Shown: in pieces, positions 25,360 through 53,245 of the stretch
Numbering within the stretch: the first letter of the stretch is position 1
Layout: every line of letters starts with the position of its first letter
Source of the DNA: Aphelenchoides besseyi
Taxonomy: Eukaryota; Nematoda; Chromadorea; Rhabditida; Aphelenchoididae
Direction of reading: 5' to 3'
Length of the DNA: 64,000 nt
NCBI GenBank assembly: GCA_024699855.1
Contig: JAMPIQ010000001.1
Span: 5,394,001-5,458,000 of the forward strand
Notes under the pieces: generated by a model
Database searches by the model: none
Told to the model about the DNA's origin: nothing
What the model saw: only the letters and a program-made list of their open reading frames with translations
Translations under genes and position numbers: made by a program

Positions 25360-25679
25360 TGTTCTTTGTTGTCGTAAATGAAATGTGTTCGATAAAATTT
25401 TTTCAATTGTTAGCCTTCAAGTTGTGATGAAAATAACAGAGTTGTCATTGGAATGTACGCGTTGAAATGATTGCGCAGCGGTCGAAGCGAACAGTTGACA
25501 AATAGCGTCCATTTTGAACTCGACTGGAAATCATGACGATTGGTTTTTTGATGCCATCACTTAGCCCTTCGACGCTCTTAAGCATATCTGCAGTTAAGAT
25601 CTTCGTTAAGTACTCCAAGATTACTGCAGTTTCGATAAGTATTTCTCAGTATTTATTTTATTTGTACATTTGAAGCTCA
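25360..25679. other. intergenic stretch
   Basis: AATAAAA-type signal near 25395 after the membrane-protein stop; the remainder is the promoter side of LSD1. Nothing else is seen. Confidence 0.5.
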
Positions 25680-41001
<15,322 letters not shown>

Positions 41002-41178
41002 TTGAATGTAAAAACCTGATTTTGTTTATATAATAAACCATCCTACACTAGACAAGCTTGTAGTAACGCACTGAACTGATTAAAGAAAACGACACCTCTC
41101 GCACTCCAACCAAAGTTCTGTACCTGCTGTGTACGCGAACGAACGACTTTGTAGTCGCGTGAAGACGCAAAAAGTGGT

Positions 41179-41250
41179 AGCCAACTACGGGGATCGAACC
41201 CGCGACCAATGGATTAAAAGTCCAACGCTCTACCGCTGAGCTAAGTTGGC
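41179..41250 (-). tRNA. tRNA-Lys(TTT), inverted copy
   Basis: Sequence identical to the plus-strand tRNA at 33979-34050 over all 72 nt, with different flanks. It lies between the convergent 3' ends of LSD1 and PPP4R1. Confidence 0.95.
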
Positions 41251-41539
41251 TCACGGGCATTGAGCGGCAAGAGAGCGCTTTGTGGGGCGCCTCCACCGGG
41301 CCGCTCAGTAACCTCCGACTATCAGTCGTGAGCGTCTTCTCGTTCCCTGGTTGGTTGCATAGCCAATCCGAGTAGTTAGTGATAGTTTATTGGAACCAAA
41401 AACAAAAAGTGAGCGGCCCGTTTAATCTGAGACTCAGAGGCAGAAAGTTACCACGTAAGGAAAATAAACAATGGAATGCACTTGTCAGTATCAAATACCC
41501 AAAAATAAAAGTGAGTCCAGCTCAAGCAAACTGTTTAAT

Positions 41540-44500
41540 CTAAGCTTCCGACTCCTCCAATCGTCGCGACGTCAAGTCCACTTCGTCGGTTTCGGCATCC
41601 ACCGTCCCCAGCGCGATCCGCGCCTGCACCTTAATCTCCAGGTCCCGGTCGGAGGCCGCCAGATCGTGCAGTCTGTCGCGAACATGCACGTAGAGCTCCG
41701 AGTCGATCTCCTCCAAACGCACCGTCCGCAGCAACTGAGCGAGCTGACAGAAATACTGACGAACATTGTGCACATCTGAAGCCACCAGTTACATTCGAAT
41801 GTAAAGCAAATTCACCATCAATAGCCAGAGCCATCACTTGTCCCTTGAAGAGTGCGGAGAAAGTGGGCACGTCGAGCAACTCCGAGCGCAATAGACACTC
41901 CAACATCATGGCGTAGGTCTGCCGTTTCCTCCAACTCTTCGACTCCGCGAACCCGCGAGTGAACTCCTCGAGCAGCTCTCTGGTGAGAGGCGTCGAATCC
42001 ACGGCGTCGGTTGGACGTCCGGACGATCGACACGCTTCCTGTTCGTATGTAATGAACTTGGCGACGATCTTGGCGAGCATTTGAACGGCACTACGCCGCA
42101 CCTCAGCAGTTCGATCTGAACCTCGAATAGTCAAGAACAAACAAGGTGCTTACCAGTCGCAAAAGAAAGAGCAAACGGAGTCAAATGGCTGTTCACCGGA
42201 TACGGTTTGTAGAAGTCCACCAACGCGGTCAGTTGTCTAAAACAAGTGAATGGAAAGCAGCGGAAATGAACTCACTCAATGAAGACGTTGCGAACTCGCC
42301 ATTGAGTGTTCGTATCGACCGTCCGAAACCGCGGCAATTGATCGGCCAACTCCAAACGCTTCTGCTCGGAAATGACCCCAAAAAAGGAAGCCAAATTGCA
42401 CAACAATCCGAACTGGACGTCCGCCGTGTCGCTTTGCATGTACGTGCGAAACACGGGCACCAGGTCGCGGTCGGCCAGTTCGCGCCCCAAGATCTGAGCA
42501 ATCTCGTGCAACGACTGTGAAATGGAACAGCGCACCGACACGTGCGGACTGTTGGCCAGACTCATGTAGATCGCCTTGATGTACAACCAGCGCTCGGAAC
42601 CGAAAGTGAACGCGATTGCTGGAAATGCACGAGCCAAGATCGAGTTATGACTGTCGCTGAGACGATCGAGATCGTCCGTCTGGAAGGTCGCCAACGACTC
42701 CAACAGTTGTTGGGGAATAACGTCCTGCTCGATGTTGAAGTACACCTGTTGCTCTTCGCTCGTAAGGAATCTCTCGACGCCATCGGCTCCAACTGAAACA
42801 AACAAGTTGAGTGGAGCTGAATCGGGTTCCCGTTTCTCCCAAAGTTTACCGTAGAGGTGAGTGAGAAAGAAGAGAAAAAACAAGGGCGACAACTCCCCAC
42901 CCTCGTCGACCAACTCAAACTGACTGCCAATCCAGTTGGTCTTCTTGAAGACGAGAAACAGAATGAACAGAAAGAAAAGATTGGAAGTGGACAGGACGAG
43001 CAGAACTCGAAGTGGTCGTAGAGTCGCCTCCAACTCACTGTCCGTTCCGTCCAACCAACAGAACTCGGAAACACCGCTCATCGGAGATGGAAAATGAAAG
43101 CAACCAAAACCACCAACTCAAAGAACTTACTCAAAGTGTCCGGAGAGAAGGAACACAAATAAAAGTCAGAGACTCGTCGCTCTTCCTCGCTCTTCCTCTT
43201 CTGTTTGTTTCTTGGAGTCGAACCAGACGAATCGGACTCCAACATCCGACTCATCGGCCAATGGATCCGCGACGGCACCACTTGACTATCTTCTTCTCCG
43301 TTCACACGAACTCGCTCTAAACAGAAAGCGCGAACGGTGAGTGCGAAACAAAACCTATGTTAAGACCCAAACAAAAACAACACAAGTGGATTTGACTATC
43401 GAGAGAAGACTCCGAACCCCAAATTTATGCTTCCAAGTCAACTTACTCGGATCTTGTGGCGAGTCCAGTAGATCGGAAGAGGCCACTCGCTTCGGCGATC
43501 CAAACAGACGGCGTGGTCGAAGCGGTGAGCTCGGTGATTTCGGTGGCACGGGATTTGGGGGTCTGCTTACCAACCTCATTTGGTTGATTGGAGTAGCGAG
43601 TTTGAAAGTGGGCGCGAAGCTCTGGAACATGTTCTTGGCTTTGTTCGAAACGAATCGATTGATTCCTTGTCGCAGAACGTCCATAGTCCCGGCCATCGGA
43701 CTGTGCTTCGAGTCGGAGGCTGGTGACAAGAGCTGCGCTTCTACCACGTTGTTCACTGCCTCCTCTCCTTCGGCTGCCGCAATCGCCAGCGACGTTGGTG
43801 ATAGACGACGTCCGAGCTTCGACACGCCAGTCGGCGTGCCGGGTTTGATTTTGACGGCCGGGTCTTCAGTTTTCGGCGACTCGGACTCCGGAGACTCGGA
43901 CAGAACATCGACATCGAAACCGTTCTCGACCTCGTTCATCCTCTCCACGTCGCCATTGGCTGCTGCAATGGCCAAAGTGGTCGGCGATACTTTGCGTCCT
44001 AGTTCGTGCTTTAGTTTCTGGGATTGCAAGAGGTTGGGTGGAGTCGAAAAGACGTAAGTTTGTCGAAGACATGAAGTGAACTCCCACTTGACCAGACCGA
44101 TGGTCAGCAGTTGAGAAGAAGCGGGAACGACGGCCAATGATCGTTCGGTCGATTTTGTCTCTGCCTTCACAATAACATCACAGAGTTTGTTCAACACCTG
44201 CTGAACTACCACCGTGTCTTCGTCCTCTTCATCGACCGACATTTCCAAGGGACCTTCTTCCACCTTCTCGTCGCCATTCTCTTCCACTTTCTCGTCCTCA
44301 TCGTCTTCGCTGATGTTGATTCGCGGAATGTCGTTGATGGGCTCGAACGGCGAGTCTTCCTCTTCGTAGAAACTGAAAGCACGAGCTTGAGAACCCGAGG
44401 TCAAAGAACTCACTCGTCACCAACGAAGCTCTGATTCAGATTTCCGCACCCTTCTTCTTCCAACTCGTCAAAGTCCTCTGCTAACGCCAACATGCAACTC

Positions 44501-45835
44501 GGATTGAAAGACGAGATTGTTCGTCGAGGAGTGGTCGGAAAGACGTCTTCTTCGTCCGACGAGTAGCTCTCCACTGCTCGCCTGTTTTCTTCTCCGGGCA
44601 TCAGAAAGTCTACAACTACAAAGTGACGGATAGGCTAGAGCCGAAACTGACCAGGTGGTGGTTGTGCCCAGTCACTTTCACTGCCGATTGGAATCGAACG
44701 AGGACAATGACACGTGAGCGATGTGTTCGCCGACTGGTGATCGCATTCGCACTCCAAAGTCAAACTCGGGACTGGTAAGGCCGAGGGCGAGTCGATGGCC
44801 GTGGAGTGACGACTAAATCAAAAGTCAGTTCGTGAGTTCTGTTCACTGATTACATTTCCGGATCTGGCGGTGGCATCTCCCAGTCGGGTTCTGTGGCGGC
44901 GACTTTCTCTTCTTCGACGTGGACCAGCTTTCCGTCCGAAAGTACGAGACCCGTGCGCTTCGAGTCGGCGAACGTGGCAATGAAAGGCCCAATTTGGCTT
45001 GCAGTTGCCATGTGGACCATTTTTTCGTGATCCTCCAGCAACTTCAGGTAGGCAGTGGTCAGCTGGGTGTGTCTGATGGCCGCGTTGCATCGTCTGGCGA
45101 TTTCTCCGAACTGTTCGGCACAAACCTTTCGAACTCGGTGCTTCTCGTCCGAACATCCGCTCAAAAAGTGCGGCAACAGACACTAAACCACGGACTTGAG
45201 ACGCTGAACAACAAACTCACGTTCTCAGTGAAAGTGTCTCCGAAGTAGTTGGCGAAGTCGACCAGATGCGTCATGGCAAACTGAAAACAGGAGAAGTGAG
45301 AAGCGAGAGTTAGAGCTCACTTTTCTGGCCATTGAGCTTGGATGAACCAGAAGGGAAGAAAAGTTGGGCAGGAACTCGTAGTAGACCCAGTGCTTGTCGT
45401 ATCGCTCCAGATGAGCAGCCACAAGACAAATCGCCTGAAACGAAGTTCGGGAAATGAACTGGCAATCACTCACAGCCACAGCGTTTATTTCGCTGCACAA
45501 GTGCATTTCCTCGCCCTCCACCGTCCATTGCTTGGTCACATCGAAGAGGGCGGGAACCAGTTGACTTTTGATCTGTTCAATCAGCTCCGGGTTCTCTGAA
45601 GAGGTCGCAAGAAATGCGTCGCGAAGCAGACCGGCAACTCACCTTTGCCTTCGTGGGCCGACTTGATGATCTCGATGATGTTGTCCGTGGCCGTGGCTTT
45701 CGTGGTCTCGTCGTAGCTGCGGATTTGGCGCAGCAGGTCGACGATCGCGAACTCGTCGGAGCGTAGAGGCGATTCGGCGCCCTCACCCATTGGCCAGTTG
45801 AATCGCATTTGCTGTGCGTGGGAAGTGAAATTCAT
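41540..45835 (-). CDS. PPP4R1: PPP4R1, HEAT-repeat regulatory subunit of PP4
   Basis: Regulatory subunit that binds the PP4 catalytic subunit. Starts at 45835 (MNFTSHAQQMRF) after a TTTCAG acceptor and ends at 41540. The N-terminal HEAT block (RKFAMTHLVDFANYFGD, HRVRKVCAEQFGEIARRC, MATASQIGPFIATFADSKR) is followed by an acidic Ser-rich linker (about 44600-43100, for example DDEDEKVEENGDEKVEEG and repeated LGR(K/R)(V/L)SPT(T/S)LAIAAA). The C-terminal HEAT block (IAFTFGSERWLYIKAIYMSL, VRCSISQSLHEIAQILGREL, LRTVRLEEIDSELYVHVRDR) aligns well with human PPP4R1. Exons at 42850-43360 are uncertain, because a hydrophobic frame (LFFLFILFLVF) there does not suit the family. The C-terminal exons 41540-41775, 41816-42115, 42154-42236 and 42276-42792 are secure. 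Confidence 0.83.
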
Positions 45836-46148
45836 GACGAGGTTCACACCCTGAAATGGCGACGGTTGTCATGGGAATCGAAGCGGAATCACGCATCATC
45901 GATTGAAAGGAAGTGGGTTGGTGGCAATGTGAAGCGATGAAAATCGTCGAGAAATCAAGACGCCGATCTCCCCACCAGCGCCCTGAACGCGCGAAATGCG
46001 CGGGAGTGTCGAAAGAGTGGTGACCAAGTTCATGTGTTTCTCTGCGGCCGTCCACTCCAGAAAGATGGCGGGAAGAAGAAGGCGGCTGCTCAAGTGACCA
46101 GCGAGAGCGGTGGGTTCCGGGCTTTCGCATTTGAAAGGTGTGCTGGGG
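45836..46148. other. divergent region between PPP4R1 and MATH gene 1
   Basis: Shared 5' region of two divergent genes. Short open frames exist on both strands (for example MCFSAAVHSRKMAGRRRR from 46031) and could be a leader exon of the MATH gene, but I could not join them in frame. Confidence 0.45.
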
Positions 46149-47121
46149 ATGTCGGAGTGCAGACATCTGAGTGGGAATATCACCGAGTTCCGATGGACAG
46201 TTCCATCCCTCAACAAACGTATGGGCAGAAATGAGCGCTGGGCCTCCGACCTGTTTCCTCTCGGCTCCGATCTGAACGTCCACTGTTTTCTGTCCGCCAA
46301 TTTCGACACCTCCAATGCAATGAAAGTGGCAGTCAACTTTCTCGAGCTACCTCCGACTTTCGTTTTCAACCTCAATTTCGAGTTCTGGTTGTCGAGTTTG
46401 GGTTCGGTTTCGATCCACCGCGCAGGTTCGTTTTCACTTCGACCCCCATTAGTTTCTGTGTGCGTCTTCAGGCTTCTCCAAAAGTCGCGAGCGAAAATTC
46501 GAGGGTCCGGAACTCGCAAACTTCGCCAATCAGCCCACGGTGTTTGTTTTCTGTCAAATTCGACCACAACTCAGCTTCCACTCGCCAGACGTTGTCTCGC
46601 AAGTGGTTCCAATCGAATACACCGACTTCGCCTTTCGCCTGGAGCTGGCGGAGATCGGGGCGCTGGAAAGTGTCTACGACCTGAAACCGAACGATTTGGT
46701 TCTGAGCGGCATTGAGGACCTGAAACTGCGGCTGATCGTCAACGCGTCCTTCTACGACTCCAATGCCAAGTACGGGGTCAAGTTCCGGCTGCGGAATGTC
46801 GAGACAACGTCGATTGCCGCTTGGCGATACGAAGTTTGGTTGGAGAACGAAAGCGGGGGTCGCTGTTCGCATACCGAGTGGATTGGTCGCTTGTTCTGCA
46901 ACAAGACTCCCGAGTACGCGACTGTTCAGTACGATCTGCCAGTGCTCTGGCTCTTCTCCGGCGATTCTCTGTGGTCGTGGCACGGGAGGAGCGAGGACTT
47001 TCGTAGCTTCTCCAACATGCGACCGGTTACTTTCTGTCTCAATCTCCGTCGCTATGCTTTGGATCAACTGTTCAGATTCAGTTTGTCTTCGTCGATAGGC
47101 AAACGAAAATTCCTGCGGTAG
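46149..47121 (+). CDS. MATH-like domain protein 1
   Basis: ATG at 46149 opens MSECRHLSGNITEFRWTVPS, the start of a TRAF/MATH-type beta-sandwich (FRWTVPSLNKRMGRNERWAS, FPLGSDLNVHCFLSANF, LNFEFWLSSLGSVSIHRAGF). An intron at 46426-46471 leads to a second similar beta-rich region (FAFRLELAEIGALESVYDLK, NDLVLSGIEDLKLRLIVNAS, VKFRLRNVETTSIAAWRYEV). About 310 residues. No BTB is attached. The start is uncertain because upstream frames may contribute an exon. AATAAA at 47138 soon after the stop supports the chosen 3' end. Tandem with the related gene at 47340, 218 bp downstream. Its mate in the right arm is frameshifted. Confidence 0.65.
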
Positions 47122-47339
47122 TATGTGTGTTCAGCTCAATAAACATCTTTCATTCACTTGTTCGGGTCGAAGACTGAAAGTGGCAGTTCAGTTGGCTGTC
47201 CGCAATCGACGGGAAGAAAACCAGGCGGGTCTTTCCAATTCAAACGGCAGTTTCCGTCGTGTCGCGAGAGATCTTATTCGAAGCGTTTTCGTGCTTCCGA
47301 CCTGATTTCTTTCCTTGAGTTCTTGATTTCAGCGTACAA

Positions 47340-49796
47340 ATGGAGACCACTTGGGTGCACCTACACGACCGATCGACGTCGATTGTTTGGCAAATCGGCG
47401 ACCTCCGATCTCTGGTGGTCCCGAGCGAGTTGCAGCAGCAGACTTGGACCTCGGATCCGGTGCCAATAAACCAACAGACCCAAAGTCGAACGTATCTGTG
47501 GCTGCAGATCGAGAGAGAGAACGGCGTTCCGCGTTACTTCGCTCTTCGTTTGTACTTCGACAAGCGCCAGCGACCACTGGAAATGGAACCCAAATTCCAA
47601 GTTCGAACCAAAAACAACCACGTACTCGTTGTGGAGTCGTCAGAAGACGGCCGAAAAGGCGAGTGAGAAGAGTCGTCTATTGATGAGTGTGGGTGTTTCA
47701 GATTCACTAGGAGTATTGGAGGTGGGAAGCGATGCTGATCGAGGAGAATACTTTGCCGTTCGAATTCCGTTCGTCGAGTCGAACGAAGCGGTGACCATCG
47801 TTTGTCTTCTGCGACCGTCTTACCAGTTCGTCAAGAAGGTCCATTGGACCAGTCAAACGCTCAGCAATCCCACAAACTTCTACCGCTTGGAACTGAAGTT
47901 CCCGACTCTGCCGCCCTTCACCGGCACCACGACTTCGGAATTGCTGGAGGTCAAGAACGAGAATCAGAAGGTGCTGCGCTTTCGCGTGCGTCTCCAAGTT
48001 CTTCCGCACATGGACCAGCAGTTGCTGTTCAACTTCACGGCCAAGCTCGACGGCGACGACCAAGAGGACTCGGGAATGTGGCGGGTGGGCGCTCGGTTCC
48101 ACTCGGGCTTCAGCGAGACCGCCGTGGAGAAGGGTGAGTGGACGTCCGGAAATGAGCGTTGATTGTGGCTTGCAGTTCACATTTGTCGATTGTTTGCGCC
48201 GGAACAGCACGTCATTTTGCACAGCACGGTGGTCGCCAAGACCGACGTCCCGAAGGTGTTCAACGTCAGGAAAATGAACTTCCGTTTCGATCTCAAGTTC
48301 GATCGCAAGCCGATCAAAGTCGAGGAGCAGCGAGTCGGAGACGCCCACTACGTCGCGTCCACTAACCATTTGTTGCAGACTGTGCACTCTCCTGAAGACA
48401 GGATTCGACGAGCCAAGAGCGAACTGCGCTCTCAGACCACAGCCGCTCAACAACAACTCGAACTTTTCCGACGCGAACTCGAAGAAGTGCAGAAAGCGAA
48501 ATCGGACGTCGAAGTCGAGAAGAACCTGGTGGAGGAGCTTCTGCACGAGGCTCGAAAAGACAACTTGCTGGCTTTAAATGCTCATCGCAGCGAAACCGAG
48601 AAGCTGCGCAAAGAAATCAACAGCATTCGAGAGGCCCGCGAGACGGCGATTCGCAATCTCCATCAACAACGAGAAGAAACCGAGAAACTGAAATTCCAAA
48701 TCTCCATGCTCATCAAGGAACGAGACGTTGCCAAAGGAAACTGCGACATACAACGCTCACAACTCGAGGAGCTCAGACAACAACTCAAGAAGACGAGCGA
48801 CCAGCTCTCCAACCTCGAGCAGAAGGTTCAGGAAGAGAAGGAGAAACTGAACGAGTCGGAGGTCGTTCTCTGCTCCAAAATGTTCGAAATGGACGAACTG
48901 GAAAAGAAAACGGAGCACATCGAGAAGCAACGGGACTTGCTCTTTATCGAACTGGAAGAAGTTCTGGTCAGATTGGACGTCACAAAAGCGGACCTCGTTG
49001 AGGCCTACGAAGCAGGCGAGAACATGGAACTCAACTACCGGGTAAGTTCCTTCGACTTGTGGTTTCAATGACGAGAACGAGTTGTTCAGAACTTGAAACG
49101 ACGACTAGAGAACGTGACAAACGAACGAAACCAGTTGGCCGCCAAAGTGCGTCTAGTCGAGAGCACCGACAACTCGAAGCCCGAAACGGACTCCACGCAC
49201 GCGGTGAGTCTGATGGACCTCAAATTGGTCGTCGGAGAACACAAATTCGCTGTAAGTTCATGGGAATCCAGCTCCGAGCTGACTTCCGGTCTTCAGGCCC
49301 ACAAGTGGCTTCTGACGCAGTTCTCCGAGTGGTTCAGAAGCGAGCTGAAAAGAGATCCAAACCGAACGACTTTCATTTTCGACGACTTCGACGAACATCA
49401 AATTCGACAGCTTCTTCTGTTCCTCTACTCCGGAATGCTCAAACCGGAGCTTGCGGAGCAGATGATGAGCGTCGCAGAAAAACTCGGAGTCAACAGCTTG
49501 ATGGTGAGTGAAGAAATGAAGCGGCGAAACTGATCGTGGCCCTTCAGATCAAATGCCTTCAAGTTCTCCAGGAGACGTTGAATGAAGGCAATCTGGCGAC
49601 CTGTTTGGTTGCTGCCCATCGACTTGCGGACTCTGAATTTATTCAAAAGTGTTTGGACTTTGTTGCTCGTTCCGTCAATCACTGGTCCACGTTCATTGTT
49701 CAACCGGCCATCTGGCGGCTGTTGGAGTCGAAGGACGCAGAAGACTTCGAGTTGTACCGGTCGGTTGTTCTCTCGCTGAACCAACGTTGTGTGTAA
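47340..49796 (+). CDS. MATH - coiled coil - BTB protein
   Basis: The start METTWVHLHDRSTSIVWQIG follows a GATTTCAG acceptor. Exons 47340-47658, 47702-48134, 48176-49040 and three short ones give about 740 residues. In order: a MATH-like sandwich (VWQIGDLRSLV, SRTYLWLQIERENGVPRYFA), a second beta region (VLRFRVRLQVLPHMDQQLLF, GMWRVGARFHSGFSET, EQHVILHSTVVAKTDVPKVF), a coiled coil of about 270 residues (for example RRELEEVQKAKSDVEVEKNL), and a C-terminal BTB domain (LKLVVGEHKFAAHKWLLTQF, IRQLLLFLYSGMLKPELAEQ) with a BACK-like end. Nematode BATH proteins join MATH to BTB directly; a long coiled coil between them is unusual. It probably oligomerises and could serve as a cullin-3 adaptor (inference). 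The first intron (47659-47701) is GC-AG. AATAAA near 49835. Confidence 0.75.
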
Positions 49797-50028
49797 CTTC
49801 ATACTTTTTTCAATAATTAAAAATACGGTCACAGAAATAAAGATATTCAAGACGAGAACTGCGAGAAAATGGGCGATAGTCAGTCTTAAAGAAGGCAAGG
49901 AAGCGCAAACACTCGCAAGTCCAGAAAACGCAACAGTTGATCGAGCAATCGATCTCTCAGTTGGCTTGCTTTATGCTCTCCAACACTCTGATCGGTTCAT
50001 TACAACGACGATCGCCATCGAAATAAGT
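49797..50028. other. 3' flank of the MATH-BTB gene up to the gap
   Basis: AATAAA at about 49835, then unique sequence that stops at the N run. Its inverted copy is recognisable at about 50288-50524 with several mismatches and indels. Confidence 0.7.
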
Positions 50029-50128
50029 NNNNNNNNNNNNNNNNNNNNNNNNNNNNNNNNNNNNNNNNNNNNNNNNNNNNNNNNNNNNNNNNNNNNNNNN
50101 NNNNNNNNNNNNNNNNNNNNNNNNNNNN
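50029..50128. other. assembly gap of exactly 100 N
   Basis: One hundred unknown bases, the conventional placeholder for a gap of unknown size. It lies near the centre of the inverted repeat. Confidence 1.
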
Positions 50129-50287
50129 GGCACTTGACGGGACAATGGCAACTGCACGAGAACTGTACAGGTGGTTGTGGATCCATTGCTATTCGGACAT
50201 ATGGCCACAAACTCGAAGTACTTGTCGATCGGCTCGGTTGAAGAGGCGAACGATTGAGAGCAATGAGTTTGCTGGTCAACAGTCCAC
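50129..50287. other. sequence present only on the right side of the gap
   Basis: About 159 bases with no counterpart in the left arm before the N run. It is the part of the fold-back that the left contig did not reach, or the loop between arms. No gene is seen. Confidence 0.6.
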
Positions 50288-50524
50288 TTATTTCGATGGC
50301 GCATCGTGTGTAATGAAAACGATCCGAGTTTGGAGAGCATTTATAAAGCAGCCACAACCTGAGAGATCGTATGCTCGATCAACTGTTGGCGTTTCTTAAC
50401 TTGGCGAGTGGTTTCGCTCCTTGCCTTCTTTAAGACGACTATCGTCCCATTTTCTCGCCAGTTCTGTCTGGAATATTCTTATTTCTGTGACCGTATTTTT
50501 AATTATTGAAAAAAAAGATGAAAG

Positions 50525-53025
50525 TTACACACAACGTTGGTTCAGCGAGAGAAAACCAGACCGTACAACTCGAAGTCTTCTGCGTCCTTCGACTCCAAAC
50601 AGCCGCCAGATGGCGGTTAACAATGAAACGTGGACCAGTGATTGACGGAACGAGCAGCCAAACCAAAGTCCAACACTTTTGAATTAAATTCGAGGTCCGC
50701 AAGTCGAAGGGCAGCAACCAAACAGGTCCGCCGATTGCTTCATTCAAGTCTCCTGGAAGAGGAGAAACTTGAAAGGCATTTGATTGAAGGGCACGATCAG
50801 TTGCCGCTTCATTTCGTAACTCACCATAAAGCTGTTGACTCGAGTTTTTCTGCGCGCTCATCATCTGCTCCGCAAGCTCCGGTTTGGCATTACGGAGTTA
50901 GAGGAACAGAGAAGCTGTCGAATTTGATTGTTCTTTAGTGAAGTGAAAAAAAGTCGTCTGACATGAAAGTCGTTTCGGTTTGGATTCTTCTTTTCAGCTC
51001 GCTTCTGAAACCACTCGGTAGAACTGCGTCAGAATAACTTGTGGGCCTGAAGACAGGAAGTCAAGCTCGGAGCTGAGGTATATTCCATGAATCTTACAGC
51101 GAATTGTGTTTCTCCGACGACCATTTGAGTCCCATCAGACTCCCGCGGCGTGGAGTCCGTTCGGGCTCGAGTTGTTCGGGTCCCTCTTCGACTATACCGC
51201 ACTTTGGCGGCCCCAACTGGTTTCGTTCGTTTGTCACGTTCTCGAGTCTAAGTCCGTCGTTCAAGTTCTGAACAACTCGTTCTCGTCATGACAACCACAA
51301 GTCGAAGGAATTACCCGGTAGTTGAGTTCTCATGTTCTCGCCTGCTTCGTAGGCCTCAAACGAGGTCCGCGTTTGTGACGTCCAATTGACCCAGACCTTC
51401 TTCCAGTTCGATTAAAGCGCAGTCCGTGCCTTCTCGATGTGCTCGTTTTCTTCCCGTTCGTCCATTCGCACATTTTGGAGCCGAGCCCGACTCGACTCGT
51501 TCAGTTTCTCTTCTCTTCCTGAACCTTCTGCTCGAGTGAGGCTGGTGTCGTCTTTTTGAGTTGTTGTCTGAGTCCTCGAGTTGTGAGCGTTTGTATGTCC
51601 AGTTTCCCTTTGGCAACGTTCGTTCCTTGATGAGCTGGAGATTTGAATTTCAGTTTCTCGGTTTCTTCTCGTTGTGATGGAGATTGCGAATCGCGTCTCG
51701 CGGGACTCTCGAATGCCAGTTGATTTTTTGCGCCTTCTCGGTTTCGCTGCGATGAGAATTTAAAGCCCAGCAATGTTGTCTTTTCGAGCCTGTGCAGGAA
51801 AGCTCCTCAACCAGTTCTTCTCGACTCGAGTCCGATTTCGATTTCTGCACTTCTTCGAGTTTCGCGTCGGAAAAGTTCCGAGTTGTGTTGCAGCGGCTGT
51901 CGCGTCTGAGGCGCAGTTCGCTATTGGCTCGTCGAATCTCGTCTTCAGGGAGAGTGCACCAGTCTGCCAACAACTGGTTCGTACGCGACGTAGCTGGGCG
52001 TCTCCGACTCGTGCTCCCGCACTTTTGATCGTCTGCGATCGCACTTGAGATCAAACGGGAGTTATTTCCTGACGTTGACACCTTGGACGTCGGTTCTTTG
52101 GCGCCCACCGTGCTGGCCAAATGATCGTGCGTTCCGGCGCAAACACTCGACAAAATGTGAAACCATGCAAGCCACAATCAACGCTTATTTCGGCCGTCCA
52201 CTCACCCCTTCTCCACGCGGTCTCGCTGAAGCCCGAGTGGAACCGAGCGCCCACCCGCCACATTCCCGAGTCCTCTTGGTCGTCGCCGTCGAGCTTGGCC
52301 TGAAGTTGAACCGCAAACTGTGAGTCCATGTGCGGAAGAACTTGGAGAACGCACGCGGAAAGCGCAGCACACTTTGATTCTCGTTCTTGACCTCCAGCCA
52401 TTCGAAAGTCTGGTGCCGGTTGAAGGGCGGCAGAGTCCGGGAACTTCAGTTCCCAAGCGTTAGAAAAGAAGTTTGTGGGATTTTGCTGAGGCGTTTGACT
52501 GGCCAATGGACCTTCTTGACGAACTGGTTAAGACTGTCGCAGAAGACAAACGATGTCACAGCTTCGTTCGACTCGACGAACGGAATTCGAACGGCAAATA
52601 TTCTCCCCGATCCGCACGTTCCCCCCTCATTACTCCTATATGGTAATCTGAAAACACCCACATCATCAATAGACGAATCTTCTCACTCGCCTTTTCGGCC
52701 CGTCTTCTGACCGCATCCACAACGAGTACGTTGTTGTTTTGGTTCGAAACTTGGATTTGGGTTCCCTTTCCGTGGTCGCTGGCGCTTGTCGAAGTACAAC
52801 GAAGAGCGAGTAACGCGGAACGACGTTCTCCTCCGCTATGCAGCCAACGATAGTTCGAAACTTTGGGTTGTTGTGTTTATGCACCGGATACGAGGGTCCA
52901 CAGTATGCGCTGCAACTCGATTCGGGAACACCAGGCGGATCGGAGAGGTAGCGATTGCCAAAACAATCGACGTCGATAGGTTTTTTGTTCTGTCGGTGCC
53001 ACCAAGTGGTCTCATTTGTACGCGA
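50525..53025 (-). pseudogene. error-ridden inverted copy of the MATH-coiled coil-BTB gene
   Basis: Matches 47340-49796 on the opposite strand. The copy is recognisable along its whole length (for example MRPLGGTDR-like start region, coiled coil around 51400-51900, BTB end around 50600-51250), but the frame shifts every few dozen codons. Most differences are one-base gains or losses, which is a read-error pattern rather than the decay of a duplicated gene. Confidence 0.8.
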
Positions 53026-53245
53026 ATCAAGAACTCACGGAAAGAACTCATGGTCGGAAGCACGAAAACGCTTCGAATATAAAGATCTCTCGCGACACGA
53101 CGGCCCTGCCGTTTGAATGGAAAGATCCCGCCCCCGGTTTTCTTCCCGGTCGATTGCGGACAGCCAACTGACTGCCCACTTTCAGTCGACCCTTTGGCCG
53201 AACAAGTGGAATGAAAGAGATGTTTATTGAGCTGAACACACATAC

